Assembly: GCA_002794775.1 (NCBI GenBank)
Contig: NBAY01000043.1
Coordinates: forward strand, 1-64,000
Origin: Porodaedalea pini
Lineage: Eukaryota > Basidiomycota > Agaricomycetes > Hymenochaetales > Hymenochaetaceae
Direction of reading: 5' to 3'
DNA length: 64,000 bases
The notes beneath the pieces were generated by a model. It saw only the letters and a program-made list of their open reading frames with translations, made no database searches and was not told where the DNA came from. This document shows positions 55,901-64,000 of this stretch, in pieces; position 1 is the stretch's first letter, and every line of letters begins with the position of its first letter. A program made the position numbers and the translations under genes.

Positions 55901-57050
55901 CTTGGGATCGGGTCGATGGCTTCGGCGCTGAATTGGTTGTTTGGGGAATGGTTATAGGTGTGCTTTAGTATTCCTGTATATTGGGGAGCTGGGATGTACA
56001 TGCATGCTCAAGCACTGTTGTTTGTTCTTATGTCGAAACGTATCATGTGACCGTTTGTTGAGTGATGAAGACTGTGCCATCGCGACCGCGTGCAGACTCT
56101 ACTTCTCTCTCTTATGTAGGCACCCCAGGTACAAATCACCATTTGTTCCTCGAGTCTGCAAGACGAATTTGCTGAAAATCCATCACGAATTCACGACGCG
56201 GCCTACCCGCTCTCCGGACGGCATTTGGCTGTGCTTCTGTAGTGTTTGCCAACCAGTTATACCGGAGTCCTCACAGCGACAGAAATGTTCTTGCGGAAGA
56301 CAATCAGAAGGATAGGCGTCGTCGCTCCCATATGCGTATGACTTTGAAGCCGAGCAACATGATGATCAACAATCAATTCTGTTATTCTTGCGCACTCAGT
56401 GCGTTCGAAAGAGCAGTTGGCCTAGCGTGGTCGGATCTAGTCACGGATGAACCTTCGCGGTGGAAAGTCGAGACTCTTGTAGATGGCACGGAGTTTACGC
56501 GGAGGAAGACAAGGGGGTCGCTGTCCTCATCCAAGTCATCTGGCACATTGAACTCTAGCCCGTCGCCAAATACCTATTGCCAACAAGGCCTGTACTGTGA
56601 AGCCTAGATGTGCCATACCGATCTGCCAGGGAGACGGACCTAGCTCTCGACCTTGTGCCGTTCCTGCTCGTCAAGCACTGATCAGTCGTCTTGCATCAAA
56701 TATAATAGTATCGAGGCTATAGTGTTTCCTTCCATCTGCTCTAGTGTGCTACTTATGCTTGCAAGTCTCCAGGATCGTGTTTTTCATTTCGAAGTTCTCG
56801 GAGCTCCATGTAAACCCACCTTTCATCCGGCAAAGGATTGCATCGCCGAGGCAGCTTGAACGGCTATGAATAGACTGGGGGAAAACATTAAATGGCTCCC
56901 ACGCAGAGATGCCTCGGCTTTGCGCAGCGCTTGATATTTCGAGTAAGTTCAGCAATGACAGGGCGAAGGCACAAGTATATTTATACGAATTTGAATGACA
57001 GAAGAAAACTTCCGGTTTCAACTCCTCCGAGCGGTGATTATTGTTAACTT
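55901..57050. other. upstream flank of P450 H
   Basis: 56450-56790 has a degraded duplicate at 51690-52100. ORFs of up to 124 codons here show no domain and are not called. Confidence 0.4.
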
Positions 57051-57054
57051 GCGC

Positions 57055-57061
57055 TTATATA
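57055..57061 (+). promoter_or_regulatory. TATA box of P450 H
   Basis: TTATATA, 59 bp upstream of the ATG; same context (GCTTATATA...) as gene F. Confidence 0.6.
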
Positions 57062-57119
57062 CTGGCTGTTTGAACGACTCCTGTCTCCTCCATCCCTTAG
57101 AGCCTCGGTCAGCGCACTC

Positions 57120-59419
57120 ATGCTCTATTCTCTCGTTAACGCTGCTGCGATTGTCTGTGCTCTGGCTTGTCTGCGCCTGCTCCAATCATGGCACAAGAAC
57201 CGCAGCAGGCCACCCCTCCCGCCGGGTCCGAATGGGCTGCCCTTGGTAGGGAACGTCCTTGATATGCCAAAGACAGAAGAATGGAAGGCGGCACAAAAAT
57301 GGGGAGAAAAATACGGTAGGCGCTGTCGGATGCAGCCCTCTTTCTGCATGTCTGACTCAGTCCCTCACGCTAAAGGTCCTGTGGTCTATGTCGAGAACTT
57401 CGGAACCCCTTTTGTCTTCTTAAACACCTATCAGTCGGTGACTGACTTGTTCGAGAAACGGGGTTCTAATTACTCGTCACGGCCCACGAACGTCATGATC
57501 GATCTGTATGTACTATTCTGACATTGATCTTCCGATGCGATAACTAAAATATAACTCCTGCTGTCGTTCAGCCAAGGCTGGGGCTGGTTTCCGGCGCTGA
57601 TGCCGTACGGGGATGAGTTGAAAAAGTCAAGACAGTTATTACATCGCTTTTTCCAGCCTGCCGCCATCGGCGACTACATCGAACTTCAGACGCGATCTAT
57701 ACATAAGGTGCTTGAAGGACTATTGAAGACTCCTGACAGATATTTTGAGCTTATTCGACAGTGTGTCGTTTTCATTTTATAAACCAGAACTTCGATCACT
57801 CATTGTGTCATAGCTCAGCAGGCGAAATGATTTTAATGATATCCTATGGCTACAAAGGTACATTACTGAGTCACCTTTCTTTCCTACCTATTTTCTGCGA
57901 TGGCTGATTGTATGTCAACTGGTATGCAGTCGAGGAGAAGGATGACCCGTATGTCAAGCTCGCAGAAAAGGGCATGGAAGCGTTTGCCGAAGCGGAGGGG
58001 TTCTTCCTCGTTAATGCTTTCCCTTGGTTACGGTATTTGCCTGCTTGGTTCCCGGGCGCTGGATTCCATAAAATTGCAAAAGAAGGCTACAACCACTCAA
58101 TGGCCATGTATCATAAGCCGTATAAGATGGCGAAACAGAAACTCGTAAGCTTAGTTATGTGATGCGCGCTAACGCGCTAAATTGAAATAATAATCTCATA
58201 GCTGGACGGAACGGCTGTACCTTCGATGATCAGCAAGCTCTCCGAAGCGAAATTGGCCGGTGACGAGGTCGTAACGGATGAGACGCTTATTGCTAGAATC
58301 ACGGGCGTTACGTACGCAGGTCAGTCTTCTCAGTGCTCGTGTGATGTTTTCCGATGTCTCAAAACATTGCTTTCTAGGCGGCGCTGATACGGTGATTCGA
58401 AAAGATCAAGTGGAAACTTCTCATACTGATATCATTGACATAGACCATCTCTGCGATGCAGACATTCTTTCTCGCTATGCTGCTCCATCCTGATGTTCAA
58501 CGTCGCGCACAAAATGAACTTGATAGGGTGGTTGGGAAGGATAACCTTCCGTCATTCGAAGACCGTCCGAATTTGCCATATATTGAGGCGGTCTGTAAGG
58601 AATCCTTAAGGTGAGTATTTCGCTATCATAATATTTTATATTACCTCGCGTTGATCAGAGGCGTGTTCGACTGTCTGTAAGATGGCAAATCGTATCTCCT
58701 CTTGGCGAGTCTGTCCTGTTTACTTTTCGAGCCTGTCATTGAAAGTAATCGCAGGCATGGTACATTCGGCGACTAGGGATGACGAGTATAATGGATATCT
58801 AATTCCCGCTGGCGCGACAGTACTCCCTAACTTATGGTGCATTATCCAGAGCTCAATTCAACTATCTAGCCATAGTATTATCTAACTAAGTCTCGAAGGG
58901 CTATTCTAAACGACCCAGTGGAGTACCCTGAGCCAGACAAATTTGTACCAGAGCGCTGGCTACCCTCAGAAGGAAAAGAGCCTCCTCTGGACGTGCACAA
59001 AATAGTCTTTGGAGTTGGCAGACGGTGAAACCATTCCATTCAGTATCATCAATCCGTATGGCTCGCTCATCTGGCGGATAGGATCTGTCCGGGCCGGCAC
59101 TTCGCGAGTAACTCGGTAAGTCACAAGTGAATGCTACTTGCTTGTTGATGGTCTAATATGGTTACTCAGATCTTCATAGGCGTCGCATCTATCCTCTCGA
59201 CGTTCAACGTCTTGAAAAAACTTGACGAGCATGGAAGACCGATTACTCCGGAAATCGATTATACGCCTAATTTCATCAGGTAATTGTCATTTCCAACACT
59301 TGCACGATGTACAGCCTGATAGTATCTTTAGGCACCCTAAGCCATTCAAATACGTGTTGACGCCTCGCTCAGACAAAATTGCTACGGTTGTCTGTCAGGC
59401 TGTTGAATCTTCCGAATAG
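57120..59419 (+). CDS. cytochrome P450 H (511 aa, 14 exons, intact)
   Basis: Exons: 57120-57315, 57376-57505, 57572-57760, 57814-57857, 57930-58144, 58202-58319, 58378-58391, 58444-58610, 58682-58704, 58755-58836, 58899-59024, 59082-59115, 59170-59279 and 59332-59419. The phases sum to 512 codons including stop. Features: N-terminal anchor MLYSLVNAAAIVCALACLRL; hinge PPLPPGPNGLPLVGN; I-helix GGADT (the 14 bp exon 7); K-helix KESLR; WQIVSPLG; PAGATVLPN; PERWLPSEGK; haem loop FGVGRR-ICPGRHFASN with the cysteine thiolate ligand. Intron 9 has donor GCGAGT. This is the best-preserved gene of the cluster and the reference for the exon map of the others. Substrate unknown. Confidence 0.94.
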
Positions 59420-60040
59420 ATGGGTTTTCTGCATGGATACTCACTGCCGCCACTGGTGCATGTGAATCTGATGTGCCATCTTCCTAACTTTAAATGTACT
59501 AGCATCATTTGTGCGCAAACTTCTCTAAGAATTATATGTCATTGGATTTGTCTGAAATCTCAATGCTATAAAGTAATTCAAGAGTGCTTGACAGAGTTTT
59601 CTGGCAAGATACGATCGGCTATTACTTCCTTCGCGACAGTGGTGTCACGGATATACCAAATGTGTTTGTTCATTTCTCTCATTCTGTTTTTGTTGCATTC
59701 AGAATTCGACACGTCGTGACTATGTAGTCACTGGTGCCCATGTATTCATCGTTACTTATCTTTTTCAAGCAAGGGGTATGATGTACCTCAGCTCATTCTA
59801 TCGCGGAGTGAGCGAATCCCGCTCCTCTATATTATATATCCCTGCAGACACATCGAATTATTTTTAGAACAGTCTCGTTGACTAAAATTTCATCAAGCGT
59901 GTAGCCGGAGAAGAGATTTAGAGCTACGTTTCTCTCTTTGGCTCGATTCCAGTCATGTCATGAGGCGTTCAGTTCAAACTCCGACGTGTCGCTGAACGTA
60001 TCAGTCTCATGACCGGCACGTGACATGAATTGTATAATGC
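59420..60040. other. intergenic, nothing recognised
   Basis: 3' flank of gene H up to the LINE 3' end. A CACGTG lies near 60018-60023. No gene is seen. Confidence 0.4.
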
Positions 60041-63000
60041 ATCTGCTATCTACCTATCAACAGATATCCAACCGCACGGAACAAAAACTACAAGAACAGA
60101 AAAGGAACGGACGAAGCGCACAAAGAGTTGTTGGCTAAACTGGGTGTAAGAGTGAAAAGGTTGTCGTGTAAAACTAAAAATGATATGGTGGAGGGAGCTC
60201 TGAGAAAATTGGCATTGCATCGGGGGGACGACGGAAAGAGAAATAAGCGAATTTGAGAAGTAACAAGAAATTGTTGGGACGGAACCAATCAGGAAACTGA
60301 AGGGGTAAGATACGTTGACGAAAAAGGCCATGACGAATATGTGCAAAAAAGGGGCAAACGTTCAAAAGATGACAAACATCATGTTTGACACAAAGGGGGT
60401 CCGGGCAACGGGGATCGAGGTTGCGGTTATGCAGGTCAAGCGCGTTAAGCAGGATGCTAACGGCGCGTCCGTGAACTAGGCAAGATATCTTCTTCTCATG
60501 GGGTAGTTTGAGGAATGCGCGAAATGATCGAGTGGGGTATAGGATGAAGGAGGAGGGTTCGATGATTGATCGGTGGCCACGCAAATTGACTAAGCGGGCT
60601 TTCCACTCATGAAGGAGATCAAGTTGGAGCTGCGCATTTATGTTCGGTAGTGAGACCGGAACGGGCTCCCGGGTACGATTGGAAGCGGCGTCTTTGGCCA
60701 ATTTATCGGCTTTAGAATTGCCCAGGACTCCCCTGTGAGAGGGAAGCCACTGGACAGTGATATGTGACGCTGGATGATGTAGGGCAAGAAATATTCCACA
60801 TAGACGACGAAAGAGGATGATGAAGTCTGCGTGAGTGTTGTCGTCGGTAAAGATGAGATTGGCGCAGTTGAGCGAGTCGGTGACGATGTGGATATGCACC
60901 GGTGTGGAACATTTTGCAAGGAGAGAAGATATTCGGCGTAAGGCTGCGATGAGCGCTTCCTGCTCTTCGAACAAGATGTTCGAACGAGAGTGCGCTGCTG
61001 AAGAAAAGACAGCAAGTTCGCGGTGATCGTGCATAATAACGTAACCGTGGCCGCCATTGGCAGACCCGTTGTCATCTGGGATGATGGATCCGTCTGTGAA
61101 GATAAAATATTGGTAAGGAGGGGGGCGTAAATAAAACGAATTAAATGAACGAATAGCCTTCTGGCGTTGGTCGGAAGATGGTGTTGGAGTGAGTATAAGC
61201 CTGGAATGAACCGGAACAAAAACAGGGTAAGAAGAAGTTTTAGGGATGAGAATGTCAGGAAGAAGAGAGTCGTAAAGGTAACTGTTTTCGTTGGGTGTTC
61301 GAATAGAATGCGAGTAATAAGAGAGTAAAAAACGCTGCGATAGAACGCGAATAAAGAGGTCGAGTGGGGGAATCGATAAAACCGACTCTGCAATGGACGG
61401 TAATATGGAATGGTGGGTGATGGAATGTATGAATCGATTCTGGATCGGTTGTAAAAGAGACGAGATAAGGCTGGATTCAGGGAAAAGTGTGGCGCCGTAA
61501 ATTGCGACAGAACGAATGAGACCGAAATATAATAATCGAGCGTATTGAAAGAATGCGCCATTTGAAGAATTGAAAAGAAAGGAGCGTTGGTGAAGAGTGG
61601 AAAGTGCTTTGTTTGCATGGGCTTGAAAGTGTAGTTTAGGCGAAAGGTCGAAAGAAAAAATGACCCCGAGCCATGTCAAATGCTGAGAAGGTCGGATAAC
61701 TAAGCCACCCGGCAGAGAAAGGGAAGGGGAAGTTGGATGAGAAGGGTTGTTCAGAAAGGATTGAAAGATGAAACGGGCTATTCGTGGGTGAGGAATAATA
61801 TGTAAAAGTTTGATGGCGTTGGGGTCAATAGATAGACCAATCGCCTGGAATTGAGAGGAAAGGAAAGAGAATTGGTTGCGCAAGCGCACCAAATTGGTCT
61901 GGAGACTGAGCGAGCGGGCCGTAAGGAGATGGTCATCCATATAGGCAAATAAAGGGCGATGTGAACCAAAACGTTTGTAATAAGAAAAAATAACCTCGGA
62001 CGACGCAAAGATTGAAATGAGAGGGGATAGGGGTGATCCCTGTGGGACCCTGTGATTGGGTTTAATGAAAGGAGTGGAAAAGAAATTGTTAAAGTGGAAA
62101 GAAATTGGGCGATCCGAAAGCCAAGCGGCCAAAACGTGAATGAAGTTAGGATGGACGTTGGCACGAATGAGTTTGTTAAGAAGAAGAGAATGGGATATGT
62201 TGTCGAAGAAACCTTGAATGTCAATGGTAAGGACTGATGTGATGAGGTAACGATGGTGTAGGTGGGCTTTGCCCGGGACTGCTTCGCCAGCAACAATAAA
62301 CGGATTGGAAAGAATGAAAGATAAGAGATCGTAACAGGCAGTAAGGGAAGAACGATGCTTCCGGCATCCGTGCTGGGAGTCGGGAAGAAGGTTGTTCTTT
62401 TCAAAGAAAGGTTGAAGAAAATTAAAGAGGACGCGTTCGAAAAGTTTACCGATTGAGTCCACCAAAGTGATGGGTCGGAATGCCCTAGGCACGGAAAAGT
62501 CGGTGCGTTTGGGCTTGGGAATAAAAGTAACCAAAGACGTCTTGAAAGGAAAAGGGAAGTGACCTAGTTCAAGGCATTTCGAAAACAGGTCTGCGAAGAA
62601 TTGACCCTGGTATTCCACCAGTAGAGCCAGGTGCTGGTACGAGGTATGGTTGTTACCAGGGCTCGTGTCTTTATCCACTCTGCGGAGGGCGGTAAGCACA
62701 TCATTCGTTGAAATCTTCGGGCTGTCGGATAGTGCGGGTAAGTGCACTGGTTCGGGCTGCGACGATAGCGGAGGAAAGAATGTATTTCGAAATAAGGTCG
62801 CTTTATCTTCCTCGGTTAACGAGAAAGATCCGTTAGGCATCCTGAGGGCACCGATCGGGGCACGGCGGCGCGCGACTCCTGTGAACTGTCGGTGCCAGAT
62901 AGTATGCTGATCAGAGCTTTGAAGGCGTGCTCCAAAAAAGGCAGATTTTGCCCTGGACAATTCGACGTCTAGATGATGTTTCAATTCCTCTGAGGGATTG

Positions 63001-64000
63001 CGACAGTGTTCCCGGTAGAGTTTGGAACAGGCTTCGGACCACCACGCATTGGGGCCGAAGTATGTGCGTGGTTTGTGTTTGCGGAGGAATACCTTGGCGA
63101 AAGAAGAAAAGGATTCCTGGAAGGAAAAAAGTAAATCGTCCAGCGACTTTGGCGAATGAACGTTCGAAAGGTTAAAAGAAAAGAGTTTGGAATCGCAAAA
63201 TTCAGAAACGAATCGAGGCAAGTCATTGGACCGAATAGAACGGAGAGGGGGTTGAAGAGGGGCAGCGAGGAAGTTTAGGTTAAAAGAAAAGGAAATAGGA
63301 TAATGGTCTGAAGAAGTAATGAGCGAGGGGTCGGCAATGATGATGGATTCCAATATTTGAGCAGAAAAATCGTCTGACGATAGAACGAGGTCTATGACTG
63401 AACGAAAGTTGGTTGATCGGTTAAAATAAGTGGGTTGGTCTGGTGGGTTGCAGACCGTAAGCCCGGCTTCACTGATCCAGTCAGTGAGTACCTGAGAACG
63501 GGAAAAGTCATAGGATTGCGCAGGGAGTGACCATAAAGCGGAATGACGATTAAAGTCCCCAACAAAAATGTGGGAGATGGAATCAAGACGGGGTAAGTTG
63601 GATTCAAATTCCCGTTGGGAAGGGGAGTTATAAATGTTCCAAATAAACAAAGGAGTGGGGAGATCGCGAGAAATCGCGATAACGGAAATGTTAGAAGAAG
63701 GAGTGGGGGTTTGGAAAAGGGAGACCCGGTGAACGAGACGAGAATGAACGTAAGTACAGCAGCGGGGTTTACCGGATGTTGGAGGGAGAAAGGCAGTATA
63801 AGGGGCATGGTTGCGAGAAACATACTCGCGGCCCCCTGCCGGATCAGATTTGGAGGGCAGGATCCTCTGAAGAACGGGGATTTCCTGGAGACAAACAATG
63901 TCCGGGGCTGTCCCAGTGGACGAAAATGAACAAAAGAGGAAGTCGAAAGAAGGAGATGAGTTGCGAATGTTAAGGGAAAGGACTGAAATAGTTAGCGACA
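60041..64000 (-). mobile_element. LINE (Tad/I-like) copy 2, 3' part, apparently undamaged
   Basis: Minus-strand copy of the same family as 4347-16794. The 3' UTR ends GTAGATAGCAGAT at 60041, as in copy 1, without poly(A). ORF2 fills the rest of the window and ORF1 must lie beyond the right edge. Confidence 0.9.
60174..64000 (-). CDS. LINE ORF2: APE endonuclease, RT, RNase H (about 1,275 aa, open throughout)
   Basis: The frame is open from the window edge to TAG at 60176-60174. The last two bases of the window read TG on the minus strand, followed by TCG CTA ACT. By comparison with copy 1 (MTDTISV) the ATG is probably completed by the first base outside. Domains: endonuclease (SLNIRNS, CLQEIPV, GDFNRHSALW, SSDHYPI); RT (TIDIQGFFDNIS, VPQGSPLSPL, AYMDDHLL); RNase H (FIFTDGSI, EEQEALIAAL, VTDSLNC, SHRGVLGNSKADKLAKDA); C-terminal CPDPLCVKHDVCHLLNVC zinc motif. 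The protein nicks the target, primes reverse transcription there and removes RNA. No stop or frameshift seen; a possible active source copy if ORF1 is also intact. Confidence 0.92.
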   Translation of the reverse strand, partial: SLTISVLSLNIRNSSPSFDFLFCSFSSTGTAPDIVCLQEIPVLQRILPSKSDPAGGREYVSRNHAPYTAFLPPTSGKPRCCTYVHSRLVHRVSLFQTPTPSSNISVIAISRDLPTPLFIWNIYNSPSQREFESNLPRLDSISHIFVGDFNRHSALWSLPAQSYDFSRSQVLTDWISEAGLTVCNPPDQPTYFNRSTNFRSVIDLVLSSDDFSAQILESIIIADPSLITSSDHYPISFSFNLNFLAAPLQPPLRSIRSNDLPRFVSEFCDSKLFSFNLSNVHSPKSLDDLLFSFQESFSSFAKVFLRKHKPRTYFGPNAWWSEACSKLYREHCRNPSEELKHHLDVELSRAKSAFFGARLQSSDQHTIWHRQFTGVARRRAPIGALRMPNGSFSLTEEDKATLFRNTFFPPLSSQPEPVHLPALSDSPKISTNDVLTALRRVDKDTSPGNNHTSYQHLALLVEYQGQFFADLFSKCLELGHFPFPFKTSLVTFIPKPKRTDFSVPRAFRPITLVDSIGKLFERVLFNFLQPFFEKNNLLPDSQHGCRKHRSSLTACYDLLSFILSNPFIVAGEAVPGKAHLHHRYLITSVLTIDIQGFFDNISHSLLLNKLIRANVHPNFIHVLAAWLSDRPISFHFNNFFSTPFIKPNHRVPQGSPLSPLISIFASSEVIFSYYKRFGSHRPLFAYMDDHLLTARSLSLQTNLVRLRNQFSFLSSQFQAIGLSIDPNAIKLLHIIPHPRIARFIFQSFLNNPSHPTSPSLSLPGGLVIRPSQHLTWLGVIFSFDLSPKLHFQAHANKALSTLHQRSFLFNSSNGAFFQYARLLYFGLIRSVAIYGATLFPESSLISSLLQPIQNRFIHSITHHSILPSIAESVLSIPPLDLFIRVLSQRFLLSYYSHSIRTPNENSYLYDSLLPDILIPKTSSYPVFVPVHSRLILTPTPSSDQRQKAIRSFNSFYLRPPPYQYFIFTDGSIIPDDNGSANGGHGYVIMHDHRELAVFSSAAHSRSNILFEEQEALIAALRRISSLLAKCSTPVHIHIVTDSLNCANLIFTDDNTHADFIILFRRLCGIFLALHHPASHITVQWLPSHRGVLGNSKADKLAKDAASNRTREPVPVSLPNINAQLQLDLLHEWKARLVNLRGHRSIIEPSSFILYPTRSFRAFLKLPHEKKISCLVHGRAVSILLNALDLHNRNLDPRCPDPLCVKHDVCHLLNVCPFFAHIRHGLFRQRILPLQFPDWFRPNNFLLLLKFAYFSFRRPPDAMPIFSELPPPYHF

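Overview
The window comes from an intron-rich filamentous fungus, most likely a basidiomycete of the Agaricomycetes. The evidence is short 50-60 bp introns with GTGCGT/GTAAGT donors, genes with up to 14 exons, a large P450 family, a seven-helix membrane protein with a long disordered tail, and Tad-like LINE and Tf1/sushi-like LTR elements.

Region 1 (1-4.1 kb) is ordinary gene-dense DNA. It holds the 5' part of an unidentified nuclear protein gene (minus), a 25-codon eL41 ribosomal protein gene, an intron-containing tRNA-Val(AAC), and a complete 10-exon S1/P1-type secreted nuclease (minus).

Region 2 (4.3-16.8 kb) is a nested transposon. A LINE (zinc-knuckle ORF1; endonuclease-RT-RNase H ORF2) is split by a 6.2 kb Ty3/gypsy chromovirus (413 bp LTRs with one difference, TTTCT target duplication). 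The LTR element carries a Tf1-like self-priming primer site and a canonical -1 frameshift site between gag and pol. Both elements have premature TGA codons.

Region 3 (17.4-20.5 kb) holds a five-exon gene for a seven-helix membrane protein of about 970 residues. It is followed by about 1.9 kb of low-complexity DNA without genes.

Region 4 (22.4-59.4 kb) is a cytochrome P450 cluster made by repeated duplication of one 14-exon ancestor. Minus strand: two N-terminal relics, gene A (intact), gene B (one nonsense codon), two CpG-depleted relics (C, D), gene E. Plus strand: gene F, C-terminal fragment G, gene H (intact). E and F are the arms of an inverted repeat of about 3.2-3.4 kb whose roughly 3.1 kb spacer holds an intact bHLH transcription factor gene. 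Two decayed bHLH copies precede F and H, so a bHLH-P450 module seems to have been copied. The cluster also holds an eIF4G-derived relic, a hAT-like MITE with an 8 bp target duplication, and two large palindromic MITEs flanked by TA.

Region 5 (60.0-64.0 kb) is a second LINE copy on the minus strand. Its ORF2 is open throughout and its start codon appears to straddle the right window edge.

The P450s and the bHLH factor look like a metabolic gene cluster with a possible local regulator. No other biosynthetic enzyme was recognised, so pathway and substrate are unknown.
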